Of a stretch of DNA of 60,532 bases, positions 1 to 11,600 are shown piece by piece (positions within the stretch are counted from its first letter, which is position 1; the number at the start of each line of letters is the position of its first letter). This stretch comes from Hirudo medicinalis (Eukaryota > Annelida > Clitellata > Hirudinida > Hirudinidae), in assembly GCA_011800805.1 (NCBI GenBank), contig MPNW01000298.1, positions 133,708-194,239 on the forward strand, written 5' to 3'. The translations under genes were made by a program, and so were the position numbers. Below the pieces are notes generated by a model that had not been told where the DNA came from, did no database searches, and worked only from the letters and a program-made list of their open reading frames with translations.

Positions 1-210
1 TTCGTCCTCACAGCTGTTTACTCCGCCATTTTCCTGGCAGGAGTATTTGGAAACTTTGTGACAGCTTACGTGGTTCTCAAGAAGCCTCACATGAAGACCA
101 TAACAAACCGTCTCATCTTCAACCTGGAGTTGTCTGACAGTTTCTTCATGCTCTGTCTGCCCTTCGTCGTCGTCACGAGCATCGAGCGGAGTTGGATCTT
201 CAACTTTGTC
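1..210 (+). pseudogene. Truncated copy of the neuropeptide-GPCR exon (TM1-TM2)
   Basis: Positions 1 to about 200 encode TM1, ICL1 and TM2 of the same receptor that lies intact on the minus strand at 5.66-11.64 kb (GNFVTAYVVL, then LIFNLELSDSFFMLCLPF). Bases 1-75 are identical to the reverse complement of the intact locus. From 76 to about 195 a handful of substitutions appear, including A to E in the conserved LALSD motif of TM2. After the codons for ERSW the match stops, and at 211 a structured interspersed repeat begins. No further receptor exons follow on this strand, so as written this copy cannot make a receptor. It may be a second haplotype carrying an insertion, a recent partial duplication, or an assembly by-product (see findings). 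Confidence 0.8.
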
Positions 211-406
211 GTGCAGGTTGGCCGAATGGGTTGCGTTCCTGCATGCGGTCGTAATAGCAACAGTCGTTATGTGTCGTGTTCGCAACCCAGCCTGCACCGC
301 CAGGGAGCGCACTCGGGTAGGGGCGCTATATAAATGGTAGATCGATTAGAAAGTGCCTTCACATCCCATTCGGATACAAAAGGCACTCAAAATATCGGCT
401 AAATAA
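211..406 (-). repeat. Structured interspersed repeat, copy A (reverse orientation)
   Basis: About 195 bp, reverse complement of the family also found at 14851, 17723 and 56760. It contains all three structural blocks: the first hairpin with AAGTGCCTT and AAGGCACTC arms, the CATTTATATAGCGCC core, and the long inverted pair GTGCAGG...GGGTTGCG / CGCAACCC...CCTGCAC. It is followed by an A-run at 402-416. It directly abuts the broken GPCR exon. Confidence 0.85.
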
Positions 407-1174
407 AAAAAAAAAGAGTTATAGGCGTCACAAAGGTCATAGTTTTAAGGCGCAGTTAGGGAGGCGCCAAATTAATAATGTTAAGTCGGAGGGCTCAAAA
501 TTATCAGTTTCCCCCCGGGCACCCAAACCCCTACCTAGCCTTTTTAGAGGAATATTTTCTTGGAATTTAACTGCTTTTGCTTTTATTTTTCCTTTTGTCC
601 ATCATATCGGCGCGGAGCCACGGAAGTGGACCAAACGCAAAATCGCCAGTAGCAACAGCCTTCACCGCTATTCATTGCAATTTAGCACTGCACGCTCTTT
701 CACTACCTTCAGCTAATGAAACCGAAAAGCTTCCAAAATAAAAAGTTCGTCACTTGCTTTTTTTTTAGGAATGGTTCGAATGTTGAATGACATTTTTCTC
801 CCGCGAAATGACATATCAAATGACATCTCATTTGACAGCTCACGTTCTTCGATCTACTTTTACAGTTGCAACCACTGACTTAACTTGAAGAATAATAACA
901 AGAACAACTTTATCAACCGACCACCTAATCTGATAAATTATGCAAAACATTCATTCATTTAATTTTCTTGCAACACGAGCTTCCAAAAATATTTGAACAA
1001 CTGGGAAGTTCATTAAAGTTTATTTGACAATTTTTTAACTTTTAGAATAAGACACCTCGGCAAGACAAAACAAAATATTTCTCGGATCAATATCAAAAAC
1101 TAATTTTAATTATTACCAAAAAGATTTTTTAAAATGAACTCTGCCGCGAGTTCACTATTCATAATAAAATGTAC
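407..1174. other. Non-coding sequence
   Basis: No open frame with coding character. The stretch at about 480-540 has a C-rich run of the type often left by hAT or other DNA-element ends (GGGCACCCAAACCCC), but no partner end or target duplication was found. Confidence 0.5.
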
Positions 1175-1334
1175 TTCGTTTATATAGCGCCATATGCACA
1201 GCGTCAGATGCGCTTTTTGTTAACCATTTATATAGCGCCCATACCCAAGGTTTCGAACACATTACGACTGTTGTGAACCGGTATGTTGTCATATCGCCGT
1301 ATGCAGGAACGCAACCCATTCGGACAACCTGCAC
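1175..1334 (+). repeat. Structured interspersed repeat, partial copy (5' part missing)
   Basis: The CATTTATATAGCGCC core at about 1225 is followed by a diverged middle and a well-preserved 3' block (GCAGGAACGCAACCCATTCGG, ending at CAACCTGCAC, 1334). An extra TTTATATAGCGCC core lies just upstream at about 1180, suggesting a nested or tandem partial copy. The first hairpin of the full-length copies is absent. Confidence 0.7.
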
Positions 1335-1929
1335 GCAATAATAATCAAAGCTAAATTTGCAATGATTAATAGCAAATTAAAATTATAGTTTAAAGATCCT
1401 GGTCTGTAGCATCCACAGGCTTTGGGAATAATATAAATGTACAGGGGCGCACCCAAAATTTTTTTGGGGGTTTTGATTTTAGAAGACCTTTTTTAGGTTA
1501 TCTTTTCAGAGATGATTTTTCTAATGTTGTGCCGATAATATTTGGTTAAATATCGAAATATCGATAATTAAAACCAGTTAATAATATATACGTATCCATT
1601 AATATTTTTTATTTAACAACCCCCCTAGGTGTAATGTAAGAAATCAGTTGATTAATTTATTACATGTCTTCGTTGTGGACCTCTAATAATCACAATTTTT
1701 TTTTTATTAGCTTTATGTCAGGGTATCGCCCTCTAACCATACATCGCACACAGTTACTTCAAAATCATTCAGCGGAGTTGTTCAACAGTTGACAACGATT
1801 TCGCAACAAACCAGACTTGATTCGGATCATTCAAAGTCTCCATTTATCCTGTTCTTTCAAATTCCTGAGCATCGGGTATGAAAAATTTAATAAAACAATG
1901 GTACAAAATTTTAAAAAGTAAAATAATTA

Positions 1930-2194
1930 CAGTGGGTGATCGGTTAACGAACAGTCCGGATAACGAACAAATCGGATAACGAACACTTACATGAAAGATT
2001 TTTGTGTTCGGACAACGAACACATATTCGGATAACGAACTTAAACGAATATCACNATTTCATTTTTAAGGGTCTCCGGAACGAATTAATTGATTTCACAT
2101 AAAATCTATGGTAAATCGATGATCGGTTAACGAACAATTCGGATAGCGAACATAGTCTTGGAACGGATTATGTTCGTTAACCGATCACCCATTG
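1930..2194. mobile_element. Pogo/Tigger-like MITE with TA target duplication
   Basis: The 265-bp element is bounded by 23-bp terminal inverted repeats: the left end begins CAGTGGGTGATCGG and the right end is its complement with one mismatch (read inward, CAATGGGTGATCGG). It is flanked on both sides by TA (1928-1929 and 2195-2196). The CAGT...GTTAACGAAC style of terminus and TA duplication are known for pogo/Tigger members of the Tc1-mariner superfamily. The interior has no transposase frame but carries several copies of a GGATAACGAAC-type motif, as if the terminal binding motif had been reiterated. One N lies inside at 2055. Confidence 0.8.
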
Positions 2195-2460
2195 TATTTA
2201 AAAAAATTAAGATATTAATAAATTAGAAAGGAAATGATTCTGCTTCCTTCAATAAATCATTATCATCATTGCTTCAATGTCGCGTGGCTTTGCAATCGGC
2301 TAGTTTAGGTCATCATCATTATCATAACCACAATCATCATCCTGATCTCCAGCATCATCATTACCGACAGTGACTGGCAGAGATTTCCAATTACTTAATT
2401 TTCATCATGATTGTCGAACGCGCCAAAAACCAATTTAGTCAATTAAGATTCATTAAAAAT

Positions 2461-3615
2461 AGGGCTGCAGGTTGATTAATTTTCTTAAACTCGATTAATC
2501 ATGCGATAAACGTTTTTAATCTTAGATTAACGCATAATTAATTACACCATCTTACTTTTCAAATAATTTCCCAACACATTTCATTTTTACAAAAAAAAAA
2601 AAAATCAATTTTTTTCATGAAAAGTGTTCACAATAATAGTTTAGACATAGTTTTTTGTGGTTCATTTATTCATCATTTAACCAAATTCTGAGGCAAACGG
2701 TCTGTTGGTGTTGTCTGGAGACAGAGAAGCACGTTTGCTATTCACAACATGTCCAGAAAGGGAAAATAACAGTTTACATGGCGCATTCATAGCTGGAGAA
2801 GCTAAGTATTTGAAGGCTGGCTTGGCAACAAGGCCTTGTGATGGCGCATCTTTCCGCCACCATTCCAATCGACACAAATCTTTATCAAATTCTGGTTCTG
2901 CTCTATAATGTGCTAAAGCTTTTTTCAGCTGCTGACGCATCACGGAAACCCATCCTTGACCTCGACAGGTGCCAAGGAAATCCGCCACCTAGTTCCTACA
3001 AGCCTGATTGCATTCCATCCGCACACCATATCTTACTTCAGAATGAGGAGTTACACTAGGCCCTTGCTAACTGCTGAAACTTAAGAAGCCTTTGAAGGGA
3101 ATATCGGGTCGGGCCAGTGGCAACCCTTATGTAGTGCCCTGCATTATCCCAAAGAGAAGATCCACCCAAGTTGGATCAGAAAACGTTGCTGATATCTTTG
3201 CTTGCCCTTCGGCCCAGAGTCTTGGTGGATGTCGAACTCCGAACATCAAACCTCTTCCGATGGCAAATCCCAGAATCCCCGACTCTGGAAACGTTCCAGC
3301 ATTACGAATAACGGGCTATGTGCTCCAAAATCGACTTACCTGTTACTTGTGTCCATCGTTTGTTTTAAGCGCAATACAGCACATTCGGTCTTTGTAAACG
3401 ATAATAATTTGGGAAGCCAACAAAGTAACAGGATATAACAACAAAGGGTTATAAAACAAAAATTAGTTGAAAATATTTTATAAATTAATAAAATAATTTA
3501 TTAAAAAAGTATAAAATTTAACGAGTTAATCGTCGCGTTAATTATTTTAACTGCACAAAAAATGTCCAAATAATTAATAAGATAATAGCGTTAACGCAGA
3601 TTAATCTGCAGTCCT
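2461..3615 (-). mobile_element. hAT DNA transposon remnant with TIRs and direct-repeat target site
   Basis: The left end reads AGGGCTGCAG and the right end CTGCAGTCCT, near-perfect inverted repeats. Both subterminal regions are rich in GATTAAT/GTTAAC palindromic motifs, as in many hAT families. The same 9 bases, ATTAAAAAT, flank the element at 2452-2460 and 3616-3624. The hAT signature is an 8-bp duplication, so one of the nine bases is probably a terminal base or coincidence. Length is 1,155 bp, too short for a complete autonomous hAT element (about 2.5 kb or more). The interior contains a minus-strand transposase tail (2677-2990), so this is an internally deleted or decayed copy. Confidence 0.88.
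2677..2990 (-). pseudogene. hAT transposase C-terminal dimerisation domain (fragment)
   Basis: An open frame of about 100 codons ends at 2677. Its last ~70 residues show the hAT C-terminal dimerisation pattern: an EWWRKD tryptophan pair, then KYLASPAMNAPCKLLFS, then AGxxV-like GHVVNSKRASLSPDN. The usual consensus is LA..YL..PATSApsERvFS.AG..v..kR..L.p.nv. The catalytic regions further upstream (RNase-H-like D, D and E) are not visible. The 3.0-3.4 kb part of the element has only stop-interrupted frames on this strand. AATAAA-type sequence follows the stop. It should be inactive. Confidence 0.85.
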
Positions 3616-3624
3616 ATTAAAAAT

Positions 3625-4919
3625 TAAACTTCGAGTCTTTCCAAAACAAGGTCCTTGGGCTTGAAACAATACAATTTCCATTTGAAAACATTCAGACAAA
3701 GGAGAGCAAAAGACCTGAAGCAGTTTTCCAGTTGAAAGAAAATCAACTTTTTTCATTGGAGGCCAAAACCAGCGTAGAGCAGAACAATTTCATGGCCTCA
3801 AAAATGTTTAAGTGCTCACGCAGCAGACACATAAACTGATGGACTCCAAAGGATAGCTTAAAGAGACCAATCCATCTCATTTTTACGTGTTTATGTAATT
3901 ATATTGTTTCTAGAGATAAATTTAATAGTAAATTGTTTATTATTTTCATAAAATATTGAAAAATTCATCAACAATATAATAATAGAAATAATAAATTAGT
4001 AATTAGAACTTAAAATAATTTTATTGTACATCAACAATAGTGATATCACAATACAAATATATGTTATTCATTAGGTAATAACTTTTATAACTTATATTTA
4101 TATTATTACCAAATCACAACCAACGGAGTAAAAGTTCTGTTGCCTTAAAAAAAAAAAATTCAGAATGAAGTTTTCTCGTAAACAAAAGAATTCGTGTCTT
4201 TCTTTGATTTGGAAATTTTAAAAAGATAATTTTCAATAATAATTAAATATTAATAATAATTAATAATTAAAATTATTAAATAATTAAAGCTCCGACTCAT
4301 GCAGATGAAGACAACCGAAGATGTCGCCAGGGATTGTTGTCATTGTGGTTACTAAGGTAATCAGAGGTTTACAGGAACAATTACTTATTAAATATTTATT
4401 ATTATTAAATATTTATAATAAGGTTATTAAATTTTATTATTATTATTATTAAATATTTGTGTCACATCGTTGCAGTGTAATGAATAAAGTTTCCACTTTT
4501 GCAGTCGTATTAATTATGCATATTCATTATAATTATATTATTATATTTCTTGGTAAATAATAATAATCGCTCATAATTTTAAATGTCACCACACTTTATT
4601 ACGCATTTACGCCATTTCTTACGAAATTTATCTGTGATTTACTTATCGAATAAATTCTTTTAAATAATTAACAATGTATTCTTCTGCTCCAAAAGTATCA
4701 ACAACACGAAAATTCCATTCTCCTGTTCACGCTTGAGCAAGCAATCTTTCGTCATCTCCTAACTCGTTCCGTGTCCCTGCACGTGCTCCAGAAAAATTAT
4801 TTCCTAATATGGCCGCCAATATGGCGCCTGAAATGTGGTTCAAGTATTCAAATTAAATTCTTGTTTTTGCAAAGTGATTGCTCAGATAAAATGTAACAAA
4901 TTTATAATGAATCACATTA

Positions 4920-4952
<33 letters not shown>

Positions 4953-5655
4953 CATCGTCATGTATGTAATATTTATTATTTCATTTAATATTCTGAGATT
5001 CATTACAAAAAGAAATTATATTACATCATTCGGCCCTAAGACTTTTTCTGTCAGCAAAAATAACTTTATGAAAGTAGTTGAATTTTGCCAAAAAAATGTA
5101 TTTTCAAGTCACATTCCACTTTCAGGTTCAAAATGTTTCCGCATTTTTCAATTTTAAATTATGGAGTTTTTCTTTCAATTTCAGGGTGTATTTTATCTAG
5201 CAACATTAATTCGACCAAGACATTTGATTCCGAAAGGCTTATTTGTCAAAAATAAAATTTAGAATGACGTTCAAAAGTCTTCAAGGCTTCAATAAAATAA
5301 AATAACACCGCAAAACGTCACGTTAAAAGTTAATTTTTCATTTTCACTTTCATTTGGATTCAAATAAAAGATAAAAGAAATTTAATTGTACACAAAACCA
5401 CAATTCAGTTGAACCGCTCCTAAAAGATCTTCGATTAATATTTGATATATTTAATAATGAAGAAAAACAGATCAATAATGTCTATCACATTGTAGAAAAG
5501 ACGAAAATTTGTTACATCCCAAGATTACTACCGTTGATCCGAGACATGGTGAATGAAGACGACACGCGGACTCGAATATACGAAAGGCATCGTACTGACA
5601 AGTCAAGAATGTCTTCAGTACAACATTCCTAATTATTGTTCCTATTATGTTCAAC
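3625..5655. other. AT-rich intergenic sequence downstream of the GPCR
   Basis: No supported gene. It contains homopurine/AT-rich runs and short trinucleotide arrays: TTA/ATT runs near 4385-4450 and an (ATT)n run at about 4919-4951. It forms the 3' flank of the minus-strand GPCR gene. Confidence 0.5.
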
Positions 5656-8600
5656 TCAGTTTCTCTTTCGAGTCTTCTTGATGTTTCCCTGCTGGTTCTG
5701 ACAGTTTCTTCTGACGCAGCATGAAAACGTGTCCCTGAAGGCGTCCTGAAAGTTCTTGTTTGTAAGGGCATATAAAATCGGGTTGCAGACGCTATGCAGG
5801 TAAGTCAAGGTGGTGACTAAGTAATACAGGTACATTGTCCACGGATTTTTTGCTACAGTCCGAGGGTCGACTAGGAGCTGAAGCTGATGAATATTAAGAA
5901 GATCATAATTATCAAAGTGATTATATTATTACGTTGATTATAATTAATAAGGTAATTGTAATTATCAAGGTGATTATATTGTTGCGGTGATTATCATTAA
6001 TAAAGTCATTGTAATAATCACCTGATAATCGTGGAACATTCTTTGGAGCAAGATGTTAAGAAGTGAACAAAGTTCTTAAAGAAAAGATCAAGAATGGACG
6101 AAAGCAAGGAATTTGAGTTATTACTATGTCTCACAATATCTAATGCGGCCAGCTTATTAGACAATCCATCTTTCAACTTGCGAGGATTGAAAAGAAAGGA
6201 GCGTGAATAATTGATTCAGATTGCAACAGACATTTTGTTTTCATTGAGAATATTTATTACAATTTTTGCTGTAATTTCTTTGGCCTCTGACAACATATTA
6301 ATTACTAATCGTTCATTACAATATTGGTTAATAACGATAAAATAAAGAATAACAAATACAAAATGAATGTATTAATACAAAATAGATGTGTTACGATGGA
6401 ATTTCATGCAAATAAACTTAATAAATAAACTTTTGTCTTTAACAGCTTTTGTATTCGCAATTCATTCTCGTACAGAAGATAGACTTCTGCACAAACTTTC
6501 TCCCAATCAGCAGACAGATGTTCTGCAACAAATGCTCTCTAATGGAAACAATGTGTCCGCTAAAAATATCCGAAACTTATTTCAAAATAATCAAGAATTT
6601 TTATTTCGGTAAATTTTAAATATTTTTAACATTAAAAAACAATTATAGCATTCAAAGAATTACCCTCTTAAACAATTTAATCGAATAAAGCAATATCATT
6701 TGAGATAAATGATGTTGGAATCTTAAAATATTATCAACAAAGTAATATTTTACTGCAATTTATACTTTATGTGTTTCATTTCTACTTTAAAAAATGTATT
6801 TTGATAATAATAAAACAAATTCTTCAATTGCTGTCAGATGCTGCGATTAAAACTTCAATTATTAAGACTTGAGAAACTCACATTTTTACGTCTGACAACG
6901 TTTTTGACAAATCACAAAATTCAATTTTAGAAAAATATTTAAAAAATAATAAAAAATAGAATTGTAAATTATAATTTATTTTGAATACTATTTATTTTAT
7001 TTTAATTTATTTGAAAACTATATTTAATCAATGTATTTATTGAATTTATGGCATGCTAGGATTTCTACTTAGTGGCTTTGTAATTTTAACAAAACAATAT
7101 CATTAAATTTCAAATCTTAACACATTTATTTTGTAGAATTTTATTCCAAATTGATAATTTAAGTCTTGTTATAATAAATCGTACTAATAATAACAATAAT
7201 TTAGAATTCGTTTATTTCAAAACTCTGAACGGAGAACCCAAAAAAAAAAACAAAAATGAACAAATTCACGGTATATCCCAAAGGAATTTAATTCCCGGAA
7301 TAATAATAATATGTTTCAAGTACCAGAAACTCTCACCAGGAATTGAATTACTAACGTAGCCGCACCAAAGCAAAAGCCTTGACCACTCATCCAGATTAAT
7401 TAATATTATACATTGTTATTATTATTACAATGTACACTTTAAATAGTAAGTTATTTAATATTATTTATTATTATTGAATTATTTCTAGCCATTTATTTGG
7501 ATTGTAGAATTTGAAGGCATCTTTTAATCGCTCTAACATTTATATAGTGCCCCTCCTCGAGGGCTCCCCCTGGCGGTGCAGGCTGGGTCGCGGTCGAATT
7601 GAAATAATATTCAATAGAAATCATTTAATGTAACTTATTTACCAATGTATATTACATTGTGACGTAATGGCATTAGTCATTTACTTATTCTTGTATTTAG
7701 TCCTTGTATCTAATCGTTTCATTCACGATATTCGAGTTAGAGAGAGATATTTGGATGTTTTAAATTGTTTGCTTTGTTGTTGACGTAAATCAAGCATAAT
7801 TGTCGTTTCAAGCTGTAATTAAATATTTGTTGAAGTTTACGACATCAATTTTGTAATTGGTTTCATAAATTTGCTGAAAGCTTCTAAAACTTTAACATTG
7901 GCATTAGTGACGAGCATTAGTGAGTGATGTAATGCTGCTAGTTGTACCAAAATTAATTGAAGTGATTAATCTTTTTAATATAATTAATTGGGGTCTTTTA
8001 AAAATATAGCGGAATAAAAAATATGAATGTTGTTATTTAGTCGCCATGGAGAATATCATTCACAAAAGATGTGATGGCGCGGAACAATTCGATGAATATT
8101 AAAATAAAATTTTAAAAAAATCATTTCAAAATCAAAAATTAATTTAAAATCTAATTATGTCCAGTTTTTAACAAATGCCCCGATGAAACCTTAAAGCTTC
8201 AAATTATCGATGTGAAGTGAAGGAGACAGACTTGAAAATCCGGGAAATGCAAATGTGCCTCTGCAAATTTTCCAATTATTTCTGTAGAACATTCTCTATT
8301 TTTTGTACAAGACTATCATTATCAAAATTGACAAATCCAGATAACAAACTACACTCATCTCATTCACATAATGTCGATGACAGACAGTGAAATATCCCCA
8401 AAGCGGGCATTTTCAATGCTGCAGTAGAACTGAAATATTTTTCTCATTCAAATAAGAAATAATCGAGACTCATAGAGTACGTGATGTGAGTTAATGAACA
8501 GCAAGAAGCAAAGCATTCACGGAGCCTTTAAAGGCCATTCAGAGCCATGGAGGTCATCATCTCCCTTGGAAAACCTTGAAAACCCATTAGTTCTTTGATG

Positions 8601-11600
8601 GAGCAGATAAGCAGATATCCCGGGAGTATATTTTTTAACAGCAAAAAATTTCTTTAAAGATTTTGTCAGTTTTTCCTTGTGCAACATTCTCTTTGATCTA
8701 CTCGTACTGCATGGAAAGTCCTTAGGAAATCTGGGCATTGTTTTCGCAAGGCATTATTCCTTGAATCCATGCTCCAAAACAGTATTATGAGGCTAATCCC
8801 GCTTGAGGAAGACAAAGAGCCTCGCATGGGCATCGAATAATATTAATAATAATAATAATATTAATAATAATAATAATCATAAATAAATGATTTCCTAATT
8901 TTTATGGAAGTAATCTTTGCAAAAGGGGGATCAAAATGACGTTAAAGCGACCAAACTGCGAGAATTCGATCCCTTGACGTAAAAAAGGAAATGTAAAGAA
9001 TAACCAAAGAATCACTGAATGAGCAAAGAAAGATGTAGAAGATGTAAATCTCGATGTTTCAAAATAATTAAATTATCATTTATTTTTTATTTATTTTCTA
9101 ATTTTATGAATTTAACGCAGAAAAACTCCACGAAAATAGGAAGTAATTGGTGACGTCTTCATTTCGAAACTCAAAATCCTCTGGAAGAGTGTAAACGAAG
9201 ACTGCAAATGGAGACTGCAAATGGAGAGGTGCGACCAGGAAAACTGTTTAAAAAGAAACATTTTTTGAAGAAAAAAACATTCTTCTTTATTTGGGTTCAG
9301 GGATATTTTCGAGACGCCCTGGTCATACTTGTTGTGAAACTTGTTTACTTTCTAAATTTAAAGTTCTAAATTACTAAGTTAAACCACAGTTTGTTTGTTT
9401 TAATTACTTTAACTATGTAATAAATTCATTATATTATTTAATTATAATAAAAGCTTATCGTGATTTGGTCGCTTAAAAAATTATTTTTACATATATTTTA
9501 AAAAATAAATTTAACAATCATTATCATCTATTATTGTTATTATTATTATTAAATTTATTATAATTACCGCACCGATGAATATAATAATATTCGTTAATTA
9601 AATACTTCAGCGCATCAACGCAAATTACTAACGTCGGTAACCATTCACAAACAATTTACTAAAAAACCCCGAATTAGTCTTTAGAAAGTCAACTTTGAAA
9701 CCGTAATAAAAAAGAAGTGATTACCTGGAAAGCATAATAAGGAAGCCAACAAGCGACGTAAACGATGATGACAGCGGTGACCAGACGTGTCACTTTCCTG
9801 TGCCTCCTGCCAGAATTCGCCGTCACAAGTCTGTTCTTCTTTCTTGGCCCTCTCTTACACTTCGTTGAACACTTGGAATTGTCTCCAGCCTCGTTCTGGG
9901 CTCCAGCCGAGCCGGGTCCTGTCGAATTCTTTTCGACGCTGCTGACGGTCGGATTATTGGTCGGCGTCCGGCTGTCATTGCGATAGCAGGGGACTTGGTC
10001 TGACCCTCCCATGCTGCTCGTTGCACCCTTCTCTGAACTCTGCATTTCTAAATTTTCTGCAAGTCCTCCAAAATGCTTAGTGTTACAGATGGAAATGAGG
10101 TAATTTGTGTGAAGTTTTGACACAACGTCATCGTTCAGAAGTGTCGGTGACGAATTGAATATCGACGCCTCTTCTGCAGATCTGCTCTTGAAAACTCTCT
10201 GAATGAGAACCTTATCGTGGAAAGTTGAGAAAGCACCTGAAGGCTTTTCGTCGATTCGATCCATCGTCCGACGAACGGGCGAACGATTTACAAATGGAAG
10301 AAAACAATCATCCACCCGACCACCAGGTTCATGATGCCCGGAGGATTGAAAAGCAAGTACAACGGCAGGTATATCAGGAGAGGAAATTGACTTGAGGGAA
10401 AACAAAGCCTTCCTTTGTTTTGAAATTTGTCCTTTTACACCCAAACAAGATGGATTGCTGGAGTGGAGAACGGTTTTTGGTGTTGCATCTTTTTTGGCAT
10501 TTCGAAGCACGATGACGTCATGTTCAGGTTTCTGGTTGACTTTGTTGGTTGTGGAAGCAAGTCTCATGACGAGGAGAGTGTAGAAGACGATTATTGTGAT
10601 TACTGGCAGAATGAAGCCAACTACAGCGGAGTAGATGACGTAGGCAAACTTCAGCGGGTAAGCTTCGTGGGTTGGAAAATTCACAGAACACGTGAGACTT
10701 TTGTGCTTGGAGAAGTATGGATTTGTCAGGTTGGACCAGGAACCCTGATCTAAGTTGTAGTAAGTGGGAAGATCTCGGTTAGGGCTGGAACCGTGAATCT
10801 GCTGCTTTTGGGTGGAGTTTCTCAGCCGATAGTCTTCCTCTACTCTTGAGATGTCCACATAATCTTGAAATTGGTAGGAAAACATCTGCTCAGGATATGG
10901 AATTCCCTCGAAATAGGAGAAGTAATAAGATTGGTTGTATCGGTCATAACTTGGATACGGATAACTCTGATCTCTGAGAACATCCTCATCTTCGTACTCT
11001 TCATCGTCCACTTCGATTGAATCTCGATCCACGACAACGGCATACCAAATTGCCGGAAGTGTAGCAATGCAGGAAAGTAGCCAGGACAGCATAATGGCAA
11101 TCATAGCTCTGGCAGGTGAGCGGTGTTTGATTGCGTATACGGAGTGGCAAACTGCAATGTAACGATCGGCACTAAGGATGGCCAAAGTGAAGGAGCCTGC
11201 GAATATGTTGACGCAGTTGATGGCATAGAAAGCCTTGCACATGAGCCCTCCAAAGACCCAACTCCGCTCGATGCTTGTGACGACGACGAAGGGCAGGCAG
11301 AGCATGAAGAAACTGTCAGACAACGCCAGGTTGAAGATGAGACGGTTTGTTATGGTCTTCATGTGAGGCTTCTTGAGAACCACGTAAGCTGTCACAAAGT
11401 TTCCAAATACTCCTGCCAGGAAAATGGCGGAGTAAACAGCTGTGAGGACGAANAACCACGTAAGCTGTCACAAAGTTTCCAAATACTCCTGCCAGGAAAA
11501 TGGCGGAGTAAACAGCTGTGAGGACGAAGTTTTCAACCGTCAGTTGAAGTTCATCGTTCGGGGAGGCCCAGAGGGAGAGGGATTCGATGAAAGATTCGTC

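Larger units (their letters stand above)
5884..9724 (-). other. 3.8-kb intron separating TM6 and TM7 of the GPCR
   Basis: Phase-0 intron between F-Q (…TTCCAG|GTAATC at 9725/9724) and LLVDPRTV at 5877 (acceptor after CTTCAG). It is much longer than the introns in the 26-50 kb genes. It contains a tRNA-like fragment (about 7325-7400), a partial structured repeat (7512-7594), an (AAT)n run near 8840-8875 and otherwise unremarkable AT-rich DNA. Confidence 0.75.

Noticed and set aside
1430..1635. Possible hAT element beginning CAGGGGCGCACCC and ending near CCCCCCTAGGTG
   Set aside because: The proposed ends do not form inverted repeats and the flanking AATGTA match is too short to count as a target duplication.
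7325..7402. Functional tRNA gene
   Set aside because: No closed acceptor stem or clear anticodon arm could be drawn; kept only as a tRNA-like relic.
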